From: Datura wrightii
Taxonomy: Eukaryota > Streptophyta > Magnoliopsida > Solanales > Solanaceae
Assembly (NCBI GenBank): GCA_035772735.1
Contig: JASDFA010000001.1
Location: forward strand, 70,644,001 to 70,708,000
Direction: 5' to 3'
Length of the DNA stretch: 64,000 nucleotides
Of this stretch, positions 30,830 to 41,760 are shown piece after piece. The translations under genes were made by a program, and so were the position numbers. The notes under the pieces were generated by a model. That model searched no databases. It was not told where the DNA came from and was given only the letters and a program-made list of their open reading frames with translations. Every line of letters starts with the position of its first letter. The stretch's first letter is position 1.

Positions 30830-32386
30830 TGTAACGCTCAAATTACACCTCTGAAGAAGTATAATGCAGACATCATCAATAAAGAGCCAACTAAGGTTGG
30901 AGTCGATCCCACAGGTAATATGGTCAAGATATAGACTAATGCTTAGTATTTAGGCTTTTAGTTCAATTATTTCCTAAAGGGGGGTTTGAAGAGAAATTAT
31001 CAATTGACAATATTGTGAAATAGTGTTGTTATCAAAGATATTCAATTAACTAGGGAAGTGTTCTCAATGGCTTCTTAACTAGGTCGGATTATTACATTAG
31101 TGATCTATCCCAATACTTAGCCTGTAGAATTGATAAACTATGTTCATCCAAATGGTTGATTCGCCCTTATTAGATGAATATACTCAATCACCAGGTTAGG
31201 TCTCATGAGCGATTTCAATTAACCTTTATCAATAATTCCAAATCAACTTTCCCACGATTGCATCTCAAGTTATTCAATGAAAATTACTTTCAAAGATTTG
31301 TTGTTCTTTTTCTTTTTCTAATCTCTACTTTTTTAGGTTTGTGCAAGAAGAGAATACGAGCCAGTTCTAAAGTTGCACACCATTAAGAAACGTTAATCAT
31401 GAAGAAGAACAATACAAGCATTTGTATTGGTTTAGAATCACTTTGTTTTAACCGTAGTTTGTTATTCCATCATGGTTCCCATAATCCTAGTTATGGAGAG
31501 TTTAGCTACTTATATTTGCAAGCAAGAAGTCAGAATTCATAGAAGAAATCATAATTAAACCCTTATAATATTGATGGAAGAAAACCCCAATAATTAATTG
31601 CATAATATAACTTCAACAATAAAGAACACAATGATGAATCTGATCAAGGTTTTCAAGTGTTTATTCTCCAAGTAGTGTTAGGAAACTCAAAAACATAATT
31701 ACAATGAAAAAATATCAGGCTTTTTGAAGAAAAATAAAATAAAAGTATTTATACAATTAATGAAATCCTTTTCTAAATTGATAGTGATATGCAGTCGAGA
31801 TGACCTACGAGTCATAGAATGCTTCTATGAGTCATGGTCTGCTTCTGTAGTATCTTTTTGTAGCTTCTGGATATGTCAGTTATGTGTGACTGGTACGACT
31901 AGTACATTGTCACTATGAGTCATGGTACCATTCGTGGCTTGAACTATTGAAATCTAGCATCTCTGATGATTCTCCTATGAGTCCTTCATACGTTTCATAC
32001 CAAGTTGGTACGACCCATGCAATCCACTCGTGCCCTGAGTATGCCAAGTGTATGATCCTCTGAATCTTTATCACAGATCCTTATTATGACTCATACCTAG
32101 ATAGTACGACTCATACTGCCTAGTCATACTTTGGCTCAGCACTTTGTAAATTCTCTGAAGTTCTGCTATGGGTATTAGGTATGACTTGTACTAGGATGGT
32201 ACGACTCGTTCTAAGGCCTGTAGCAAGCAATTTTCTGCACTTTTTGTCTTCTTTTCCAAAATTCAACACCTGGACCTGATTTACCTAAAAACAAAGTAAA
32301 AGAAACTCATATCCATATAAACACACCCAAGTCCAAATATTTTTTCTATTTTTTAAGCATCGAAAGTTCCGTAAAATCACGGCACA
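30830..32386 (-). repeat. 5' LTR of element C
   Basis: 1557 bp, plus-strand ends TGTAACGCTC and CACGGCACA. It matches 1-1021 along the outer part. U3 (31790-32215) carries the TGGTACGAC / GACTCGT words that also occur in the internal region of C. Confidence 0.88.
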
Positions 32387-33670
32387 TTGGTGTTAAATAA
32401 TACTTCCAAAAAATATGCTCAACATAAATATCTATCTAAGGCAACTGAAAATATCTTTTATAAAGCACTTTAGTGATAGTTATAATAGATGTTTTAAAAC
32501 CTCTTGTTGAGCCTTCACTCAAAAATCTGTATCTATTTTGCTTTACAACTTCGAATCAGATTTCTTTTTTTGTTTATGCAAAAGATTTCATTACAGAGGA
32601 GTCTTGGCTCAAAAATCGCTTTGAAAACATGGGAGCTTCTATGCTCCAAATCTTTAATTTTCAATAAGGCTTTACTGTATCTTTTGAAAATCATTCTATA
32701 AACTATGTTTTCTGGCTAGAAATCTCTTTATGAGAACTCTTTAAAAATCTACTCAACTTTATGAAAATAATATATTAATCTCAAATTACAATGCTTTAAA
32801 AAACAATGACTTTCATCCAATTGGATTCATGGGATAAGAGACATAAACCATCATCAATCAATCAATAATCAATAAGAGAGTACTAATCAACAGTCAAGAG
32901 AATAGGATTATAATAAATGATCAAGAGATATAATAAATACATCTCAATATGAAGAATTCAACAGTAGACAGTTTAGCATATAGGGAAGAAGACCAAATTA
33001 AGAATTGGGAAAAAACCCTAGCTTTACTTCTATGAACTCTTTACAAGGTGTAGGTCATGAGGATGAATAGGATTTCTCACTTAAGTTAGCCCCACATACC
33101 TGGAGAGATGAACTCTTGACTTAAGCTTGAAGAAAGCCTAGGTTGAAGATGATAATTCCTAACTTCCTTGAGAGCTTGAGCACTATTAATTCTTAAACTT
33201 ACGTTGTAATGAGAGGGAATGAGAGAGTTAGACTTAAAAAAACCATTAATATCGCCGTAAGGAATCCCAAAAGGTTCTAGTTTAGGTAATAAAATATAGG
33301 AAATTACAAAAATAACCCAAGAATCTCATATTTAAAATTTTCTCCCAGTGACGACGATCCACTACATGATTCATTGGGAAGCTTTACGACTCGTAGTGAC
33401 CATCCATCACCATTGGAGTAATTTGATCACTTTATGGTCTCTTCATGATGCCTAGACAGAACAGATCATTACTTGACCTCGTGGTATGTTATGTGAGTCA
33501 CTGGGACTGGGAGTTTTTGAAAACCTTGATGTTCTCCACTAGTCATTTGACGACTCGTGCCACTGCTTAATGATTCATTAGGTGCCTTATTTTGTGATAA
33601 AAAGTTAGTTTTCCTGCTTGTTTCTACTTCAAATCTAGGGTCAGATCTTAAGAATTCTTGGGGTGTTACA
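32387..33670 (-). repeat. LTR fragment of the G4 family (L9), cut by element C
   Basis: It corresponds to about 51900-53241 of the G4 LTR (shared TTTATAAAGCACTTTAG, CTCAAAA, and TTGGGG or TTGAGG before the end GTTACA). The left half is missing because C inserted here. It ends GGGGTGTTACA at 33670 and then the protease of D follows in mid-domain, so this LTR, solo or part of an element, was inserted in D. Confidence 0.75.
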
Positions 33671-34262
33671 TAATGAAGAGCTGGTTTCTATGACACATCA
33701 TGTGATGCCATCATTACCGGCACTAGTGTTGAGAAAAAGGGTGATCCAGGTGAGCTTACTGCTCCTTGCTGAATTAGAAGGTATGATTGCTTGCATGTCT
33801 TGTTTGACAATAGGGCTAGTATAAATTTGATGCCCTTCACTATATACAAGAAATTTGGATTGTCCATGCAAAATTCCACCACTATTTGGCTCTAAATGAT
33901 TAACAAGTCTATCAAAATACCAGTAGGGGTGGTGGAGGATCTATTGGTAAAGGTTAGAAAATTTATGCTTCCGGCTAATTTTGTGGTGTTGGATTGCATT
34001 ATGGATAGGAAGATCCTAATTATCCTTGAGAGACTTTTTTTTGTCTACCGAGAGGACACATATGGACTCGGAGAAGCATGAGATCATGTTTTGGGTCAAG
34101 AATGAAAGCATCACATTCAAAGTCGGAAAGGGCCACTTATTGACCATAGATATTGGGAATATTTGTGTGATGAGCATTGCTGAAAATGAAGTGGGAGAAA
34201 CTAAGCATCTATCCAAGGAATCACCAAAGAAAAATAAGGCCAAAACCAAATGGGTGAAGTAG
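33671..34262 (+). pseudogene. Element D aspartic protease region
   Basis: FDNRASINLMPFTIYKKFGL (33800-33860) is the active-site region, with DNRA where DLGA is usual. A TAA follows, then MINKSIKIPVGVVEDLLVKV and NFVVLDCIMDRKILIILERL (33896-34050), where ILGRPFL has become ILERLFF. A frameshift leads into FWVKNESITFKVGKGHLLTI and a Lys-rich end, KNKAKTKWVK, with a stop at 34260-34262. The placement of the stop relative to the ILGRP region agrees with A and C, and no RT follows. Confidence 0.75.
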
Positions 34263-34350
34263 TACCTCTGTGTCTTGAAAGGAAGAAAGTGGGTGAGGAA
34301 GTCCCGTCCTAAGGACAACTCATCATTTGGTTGATTCAAATATTTTGCAT

Positions 34351-34467
34351 TATGCCGCTATGCTAAATCATGCGCTTTTTGGGAGGTAGTCCAACAGATG
34401 CTACACTATGTTTAGTATCCACGTCATGCCGCAGCATTAAATCAAGCGCTTCTTGAAAGCCAATCCA
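34351..34467 (+). other. Structured block of element D, two tandem units
   Basis: Unit 1 (34351-34395): TGCCGCTATGCTAAATCATG, GCGCTT, then TTGGG-AGGTAG-TCCAA at 34379-34394. Unit 2 (34427-34467): TGCCGCAGCATTAAATCAAG, CGCTT, then CTTGAAAGCCAATCCAAG. Both match the blocks of A, B and C. Unit 1 can pair 5 bp with one G-U; unit 2 is weaker. Confidence 0.65.
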
Positions 34468-34539
34468 AGTATTTTTAGAACTAATGTGTGTTGATGCACG
34501 CAGGTGAAACTTAAAAGGATAGAGAAAATTGATTCAAAC

Positions 34540-35590
34540 ATAAAAGGGAAAGTTTGAAATCCTAGAGACAGTGGGAAAGATGGACCATATCTGCAAGAAG
34601 TGGACTATCCAGGTTTAGGCTTTTAGCAATGTCAAGAGATGGTCTAATATGCGGACCATACTATGGATTGATGGTCCGCCTGTTGGAATGTCTTTTGTGC
34701 TTAATATTTAAGGGTACTTGGATCTTTTTGGTGTATAGTGGGTTAGAGCTTTTTGTGAATAGCGGGTATTCTTTTAATAAAGATACCCACCAATGAAAAC
34801 TAACTTGACCCGCATTCCTTTGGAATTATAAGGGTTTGAACGGGCACTTTAGCCTGCACTTACGTCCTTCTCTTCCCTGTTCTCTTCCCCTTTTCTTCTC
34901 AAAAATAATAAATATCCATTGTTGCCTTCATTCTTGAGAATCATCATTAGCCTTTGCATCATTAACACTCATACACACTTAAAATCTCTGTCTTCAAGCA
35001 TGGGTTCTTCAAGAAATTAGGGTCATCATCTTGATCATAGTCCCTCACCAACAGCACATACGAGAATATTTTGGCTAACCTAGGTATTTTTGCTCATCTT
35101 CCACCTTACATTGGCTGTGATTTTTACATCTTTAATTTGGGCAATTAATACCTATGCTTAGTCATGGACTTTATGGGGGAGAACTTAGGGATTATTTTGA
35201 TGAATGGATGAGGCATAATTGTGAAATTGCTTGAATTTATTGTGTTGGGTCTTTCCATGTAATTGATGACCTGAAATGCCTCGTCCCATGCTTAAAAATT
35301 GCATAATAAAAGTGCTCAAAATAGCAAAATTCATGCTTTCCCTAGTTGACACAGGAGTTAACGGACTGTCTTTTTGAAAGATGGATTGTCCCCTGCTTCG
35401 ACTTCTAAACCAGAAAGACCAAATGGTCTAAGTCAAAATATAACTTAAGAGATGGTCCATCTTTGCAAAAGATGGTCTGCACTCTAGTCCAATCTTTAAG
35501 ACAGAGTATTCGGTTCTCTGAGTTCAAGGGACAGTGCAAGGTGCGGTCCATCCCTTCAAGACACGGATCGTCTTCCTCCCAATCCTTTGC
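34540..35590 (+). repeat. Region of element D rich in GATGGTCC / GGACCAT words
   Basis: GATGGACCAT, GATGGTCTA, GCGGACCAT, GATGGTCCGCC (34570-34682) and AAGATGGTCTGC, GAGATGGTCCATC, GTGCGGTCCATC (35380-35560) occur in both orientations. The spacing and place match the hairpin module of A. It contains the presumed splice donor at 35084. The LTR of D is not in the window, so reuse of U3 words cannot be tested here. Confidence 0.55.
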
Positions 35591-35654
35591 ACAAAAAAAA
35601 TTGAGTCCAAGTTGTTCAATAACCATATACTAACCGATTGTTGCATGATCACAG
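35084..35654 (+). other. Predicted intron before ORF2, element D
   Basis: Donor CCTAG|GTATTT at 35084 and acceptor ATCACAG| at 35654, 571 bases; the exon restarts GTA and then ATAGCACC at the ORF2 start position. The match to A (GTACAATGGC) is by position and sequence. The donor is weaker than in A and B. Confidence 0.35.
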
Positions 35655-35657
35655 GTA

Positions 35658-37640
35658 ATAGCACCTAAACGAGCAGCACCCCAAGGTGGCAAGGCTAGTA
35701 CTCCAAATTGTCCCCACTTTAGGACGAAGATAGAGAGGAGTACCAGCCTTTAGCCACCTGGAGGACCACCGCATTTGCCCCAGTTTTACCACCCACTCAC
35801 TCAGCATGGATGGCATCAACAGAGACACCATATGTGGGATATATACTCAGTCTGGTGATGAGCAGCCACAGGTCTAGTCAGGTGGGACACAAATTGAGAT
35901 TTCCTCCAGGGAGTCCATAGGAGAGAACTCCATTAGCCATATCCCTTCTCCCCAGGAAGATTCAGTCAAGCTATGGCAAAAATAGGGGAAAGACATATTT
36001 ATAAGGAGATGGGCAGTGCAGGGTGCCTAGGAGAGATACCTTGAGGGGTGGATGGCTCACAAAGGAAAGCCCAGCTACAGTATCATAGACAAGTGTACCA
36101 TCAACATCACTGGGTTAGACCAATACCCTAATATCATTGAGCAGTTGGATTTCAGCACTGCGACTTCCTCTTTCATCCCTCAAGCCATTACATCCAAACA
36201 CTAGTTCGAGAGTTCTTTATTTTATATAGGGTGATCCTACAGTGGAGAAACTCAGGATTATGGTCTCAGGATGAGGCACTCATGTCTGTGGTCATTAGAG
36301 GGATATCGGTTGATATCATCCCTAAGGCAATCAACTGGTACTACCTAGGAGAGGGCTTTGAGATAATGGATACGAGTATGATAAGTTGGCAGCTTGGGGA
36401 GGACGATCTAGATCTTGGATTGTAGGAGTCATAGATAAAGGTACTCCTGCCTAGGTCGCTCTTGAGAGGGCTAAGATCTATAAGAAAGAGCTACAACTCC
36501 AGGAAAAATTTAAGTGAAACGTAGTGTGCAACAGGATATACCTGACCAAGAGTGATAACAGACTTCCTCTCGGACATGCTTTCGTTGTGGCTTCTATTGT
36601 GGAGAAGAAGAGGATTGACATTAGCCAAATTTTATGTATGGAGCTCAAAGAGAAAGCTCTACAGGAAGCTACCTCTCTACCCTTCCCGTGCTTGGTGACA
36701 ACACTGTGTCATAGGGCAGATGTATCGATCCTTCCTAGAGAGGACTTGTTTATAGAGGCTCATTTGTGACTGGAATCACCAAGATGAGAAATGATACTTC
36801 TGTCATAGCCACTAGCTACCCAAGCTCAACATTGTCGGTTGGGCCCTTAGCAAATAGTGCGGGCATCCAATCTGAGAAGCACACTTCATAGCTTTTAGCA
36901 GCAGCTGACCCAGCACTATTAGAGTTCGCTCCCTATGGTGCCAGCCTTCTTCCACCACCACTGCACCAGTGCCAGATACTTCTCCTATACCTTTTTTGAG
37001 CTCCAGAGACTCATTTCCAAGCATAGCTACAAAGCTTGAGTGGGAGGATAGGCAGCTAGCCATATTGATCAAGGAGATATTGGCCTTCATGGACACTATT
37101 ATTGAGCATCGATTACCCAACTCCAAGATGCCATCAAATCATCTCATGAGGTATTGAGTTCCCATTTGGGGACTATGGACGCCAGATTGGTCAAACTAGA
37201 GCAAGGTGCTAGCTCATCCGATATTTAGGGTTTCGCACTGACCTGGTAGAACTAGAGTTGTTGTTCTAGATCTATAGATGAGAGAGTGATAGACTGATGA
37301 GGTCTGGTTACTATTGGTTAATTGAACACGACCCATTTCTAGTTTGATGGAGCTGATCTCCTATGATATTCCTACTCGCCTGTCTCAGACCCAGTCCTCG
37401 CCTCCAGCAGCTACATCACCCAGAGTTTCCATAGATAGAGTTGCATTTTAGTAGGGTCCTCCCATCGTTCCACCATAGCTAACCATTCCTACTCCTCCAC
37501 TTGACAAGGGCAAGGGGCGGCTACAGGAAGAGTAGATTGAGTCTGAGGAGAGAGACCTCTAGGAGGAGGATGACCTAAACATAGACCTAGTAGAGGCTGC
37601 TTCTATAAGGGCCACAAAAGAGACCTTACTTCATCACATC
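35658..37640 (+). pseudogene. Element D ORF2, degraded plant-transposon-protein-like ORF
   Basis: It starts at ATA (ATG lost) and reads APKRAAPQGGKASTPN, a basic head. Later pieces, in several frames, are VREFF near 36205, VIRGISVDIIPKAINWYYLG (36290-36350), NRIYLTKSDNRLPLGHAFVV with ASIVEKKRIDISQI and SLPFPCLVTTLCHRADV (36524-36769), then a Ser/Pro-rich region and a helical stretch (36960-37200). The order EFF-VIRG, then LTKSDNRLPL-HAFVVASI, then FPCLVTTLC matches C ORF2 and the A ORF2 pattern EFYANW-KIRG, DRVCLVYALMKG, FGGLIT. Many stops are present. Confidence 0.6.
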
Positions 37641-39458
37641 CAGGGTTGACCTCATGACACAGAGTAGAGCTTTTCAATGGCACCGCAACATGACCTTTAG
37701 TGTCACAGTCTGAGCACTACAGGGAGCTTCTGACACTCTTATTCTTTTATTTTCCTTGTATGTGCATTGGGGATACTACATAATTTTTATGTTGGGGTTG
37801 GAGGTTGTTTAGTATTTGTATCCCTAGTGGCATATTTGCTTGTACAATTTGATGCTTGATATGACAACTTATGTTTTGTATTAAAATATGATTTATAAGT
37901 TTACTGATGATATGTATGATTGTCCATTTTGCCTCTTTCTTAGTATAGACTTTTATTTTTATTTGCTTTCTTAGTTTAGTGTCCTTTCACATTTTCTTAG
38001 CCATGATTCTCTCTGGAAAGGCTTATTGTTAGTTGAATCTGGTAAAATAAATATAGTTAAAGTGTAGCAATATGTGGTCCCAATAATAAATTGCTAGGCA
38101 ACATTCATAATGATACTAGCCTACTAGTTGAGTTGTCTTTTGTTGAATAAAATATAATTTACTTAGATGTGGTGGCAATTAAGTTTATAGCATGCTTGTA
38201 TCATTTTCTGAAGAAAAATTCTCCCTCCCCCTCAAAATTTTTGACACAATTGTTTGATATTGACATGTGTACCTTTGTTTTTGACATTTAACTATGCTAA
38301 TTTAGACAATGTATCCCTAGTTAAGAGCAATGTGGTTAGTCCATTTGATATCCATGTGCCATTTTTTGGTGAAGAATTTGTTTGTTCACTTGATTTGGTC
38401 ACACTCTAGAACTTGCCTTGCTACTTGTACTTGAGCTTAGGATTGACTATTGGTTGTAGAGACGAACTTAGGTCTTCTTTGTGCTTCACAAGCCACATTT
38501 ATCTAAATGAGCCTACCAAATGATGGATATATCTCTAGTCTCCCCATTGAATCTATGACCCTTTTTCTTGATCAACCGAAATGAATGCCAATACTAATTC
38601 TCAAGTTGACTCTCTTTTGAAATCGTCCTCCTTAAGACTATGAAATATAATGAAAATGAGCAAAAAGGCATAAGTTGGGGGTGATAAGATAAAATGAATG
38701 GTTGACCATATCCCAAGGTGTGTTGAGCAAAGATCTAAAAATAAGAAGGAAAAGAAAAGAAAACAAAGAGAAAAAGAGAAAATGAAAAATTGAGCTCACA
38801 AAAGTACCCTTGGAGTGCGAAAAGTTGCTAAGAAAAAAAATGAAAGAAAAAGAAGGGATCATAAAGTGAAAAAGGTAGTGAAAATGTTTTGTAGTGTTCA
38901 AGGATGGTAAATGAGTCACTAAAGACCATATATATATATTACCAGCCCTTTGACCATCATTACAAGCTTAGAAAATCCATTATATGATCTCAACTCGGAT
39001 TTCCAAAGAAAAAGGCATTAGAATAAATAGGCAAGGATATGGTAGGCCTATCTTGACAACTTTTTTGTGAGAGTTGACTGCTTTTCTCCTTTCTCTTAAT
39101 CTTGTGTGTCCTTATAGTATGTGTTATCATTGCTTTTGAAATAAACACTTTCCTTGGTCTAATTTTGAGAGCATATGGAGTTTAATGGTTGGCATGTCTT
39201 ACTTCTATAATCTAGGTGCATGCATGTTGATATGATTTCATTAATAGTGATTCCATGCTTGGTCTGGACTTTTGTCAAAAAACTAATTTTGCTGGATAGA
39301 GGGGGTGGCTGCTTTGGAAATTGTGTGTTTATAGTTGTTTGACAAAAATATCCTAGTCATTGCATTTTATGATGTTGGGACATTATTTTAGGGCTAGGTT
39401 AGTTTTTCTCATTTTAGTTGCTTGAGGACAACCAAATGCTTTAAGTTGGGAGTTTTGA
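37641..39458 (+). other. 3' tail of element D
   Basis: A long AT-rich non-coding region, homologous to 48940-50155. Shared landmarks are TGCATTGGG, GTTGTAGAGACGAACTTAGG (38455-38474; 49707-49726), CTTTTTCTTGATCAACCG and AGTTGGGGGTGATAA. It ends in AAGTTGGGAG, a purine-rich stretch that may be the polypurine tract. Minus-strand frames (for example 38638-38919) are low-complexity noise. Confidence 0.6.
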
Positions 39459-41494
39459 TGTTTTTAAGACCCGAGATGAGACCCTGGACCTAGACACGGG
39501 ACCTAGAACCACGAATGGCTCCAATCTAACCCATGGTACATACCTAGAATGACTTAAGAGCATAAAAAATTGGAAATTAAAGCATAATTATGACATAAGC
39601 GGAAGTCTGCATTTCATAAGGATAAAAGCGTAAACACAACTCAACAACACTGAACTGTCTATACATGATAGTTTGAAATCCTCTACTACTACAATGAGCT
39701 GATGGGACAACATCCCTAACTAGCTCACTAGGTTTGAAACTGAAAGAAATGGTAAAAACATAAAACTGATAACATAACCTAAGAATGAGGACTCACCCAA
39801 GCGGGAAAAGGACTGGACTGATTAGGAAAGAGCTATCGACGAGACTGAGCTTGATCACCCGAACATATATCATGAGAAGATATAGCATAGAGTATGCGGT
39901 AAATACATTAAATATACTGAGTATGTAAGGTAAGTAAAATATGCTATTAAAATGTTATTTGAAATCATGAATATAAATCAAGAATGTTTATGAGAGTAAG
40001 GACAGTATTCTAAAATCCATAAATCGGAAATATACATAAGCATAAGCTATTCATCGTAATTTGAACATAATGAACCATGGTTTAGGAATAGAAATAATAT
40101 AACTTGTCATGCTTGAAATCGTAAGTGAAAGATAATAAAGTGACTAATGGGTCAAATATGCCATAAAACATAATATCATAAGTCATGAACATGAGTAACT
40201 GAAAACATAAGGAACAGTGGGAGATTCTTATAACTGACATACCTCACGTGAGTATTCATGGAGCGTGACCTGTAAATCCCTAGTCGGGAGGGTGTTTGTA
40301 CCTTTCCAAGGGTAGAACAATGAAAAAGGCGTGATATCACTCATGGGTGGCCCATACAGGCATGGGAGACACTCTCAAGGAGGACCCCATCATGGCTACG
40401 TTGGCACGTAGTTCTGAGACTTAGGTGCGTTGGAACCCCAGCCTACTCGGTGTTTAATACTAATCCCAAGATATATATTGCTCATATCATAATGATGAAA
40501 AATACTTGAAGTACATGGATATTTACATGGAATTGGGTTAAAACCCTAAATTTCAATACCCTTAATAGGAGACTTGAGTTCATGAGTGAAAGAAGAAATT
40601 TGGGCATGAGGGTGGAAGAAATCCCTCATTTATGGCCCTACATTCCTGGGTAAATTGATCTCCAAGCTGGTCTTGAAAGTCCAAGAGGATTGAGAGTGAA
40701 TTTGATGAGGAACCCTGGCTTGATCATGGAAGGGATGAAGTTATGAGAGCATAATGACTTACGCTAGGTTAAACCTTCTCAGGACACTCATTAAGAAGCC
40801 CAAAATGACATCATTAAGGAGTTAAAAGCTTAGAAATTTAAAAAAATACCCCTGAAAACACGTAACTAAAAACTGATTGTCAGGCACCACGGGCCGTACC
40901 AAAAGTTATACCCATAAACAACGACTCGTGGTCTCCTTCAATTTCTAGCCTATTAAAGTTTCTAGGCTCATTGTTTCTCAAACAACGGGCCTCACAACGA
41001 CTTGTTTTTACCTACAACAAGTCGTACCATGACTCATTGTTTCCTACAATGAGTCATACCATTGCTCGTGGTCAGGAGTCCCCATGCCCCATACTGTCAC
41101 CCCATGGCTGTATATAATGACTCCTTGTTTCCTACAATGAATCGCACCATGACCTATTAGTTCCTCAAAGCCTACCACTCAATCAGATACCAGGACCATT
41201 TCCCACGACCCATTATACCATACAATGAGTCATAGCTTGACTTGTAGGTCCAAGATCTGACACCTAGTAGCTTATCACGACCCCTGACCATGACTCATCA
41301 CATCAACCTACGACTCTTTCCACGAGGCATTAAAACTGATTGGAGAAACTGTTGGCTCACCATGACTCCCTCCTACGACCCATACCAAGGAGCAATGACT
41401 CATAACACAAGCGTTCGGAGAGAAAAATGCAGATTTTTCTGCTGAATTTGCTACAAGTCTAGGTCTTAGTCGTAGGTATGTTTGGGTTGTTACA
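39459..41494 (-). repeat. 3' LTR of G3 (L5)
   Basis: 2036 bp, TGTTTTTAAGACCCG to GGGTTGTTACA. It is homologous to 46426-48494 but lacks about 395 bp present there at 47484-47877. U3 (40890-41400) has many GACTCGTGG, GAGTCATACC and GACTCAT words. A polypurine tract (plus strand TATCTCCAACTTGG) follows. Confidence 0.88.
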
Positions 41495-41760
41495 TTATCT
41501 CCAACTTGGAAACATTCGTCCTCGAACATAGGATAGTGAAGTTGAAAAGATAGGGAAAGAACTGCAATCCCAGAATTGAAAGCCATAGACTGAAAACTGA
41601 CGGAGTGATTGACTTGGAACTGTGATACATGAATTAATTGAATTCAAGAAGAACACATGCATGCATTGACATGAAAGAAACATAGAGACATGAACTTGAC
41701 ATGAAACTAAATGGAGTGCTAAGAGGGGAAACTGGTCCCTCATGATGGAATTGAGCCGGA
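41495..41760 (-). other. Polypurine tract and 3' leader of G3
   Basis: The minus strand reads CCAAGTTGGAGATA beside the LTR. The rest is non-coding up to the chromodomain end. Confidence 0.65.

Larger units (their letters stand above)
1..32386 (-). mobile_element. Element C: gag-pro LTR retrotransposon, minus strand, interrupted by G1
   Basis: In element orientation the order is 5' LTR (30830-32386), primer site (30807-30824), gag start (30140-30725), the G1 insertion (8300-30134), rest of gag (7120-8299), protease (6336-7120), structured block (6181-6312), repeat-rich leader (4800-6150), ORF2 (2768-4736), tail, and 3' LTR (1-1021, cut by the window edge). The two LTRs match over about 1 kb: base 12 onward corresponds to 31381 onward. 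No RT or integrase coding lies between protease and the 3' LTR. The lineage looks Athila/Tat-like from the tRNA-Asp primer site and the protease style. It sits inside an LTR fragment of another family (L9). The left target duplication is outside the window. Confidence 0.8.
33671..39458 (+). mobile_element. Element D: gag-pro type retrotransposon, 5' part outside
   Basis: Plus-strand order: protease (33671-34262), structured block (34351-34467), repeats ATGGTCCG (34560-35590), predicted intron (35084-35654), ORF2 (35658-37640), and a 1.8-kb tail up to a purine-rich AAGTTGGGAG at 39442-39452. It is more decayed than A, B or C. The upstream gag is not in the window, and G3 is inserted at the 3' end. 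Confidence 0.65.

Noticed and set aside
38638..38919. 93-codon Phe/Ser-rich minus-strand ORF (similar at 49803-49997)
   Set aside because: It is the complement of A/G-rich low-complexity sequence in the D and E tails.
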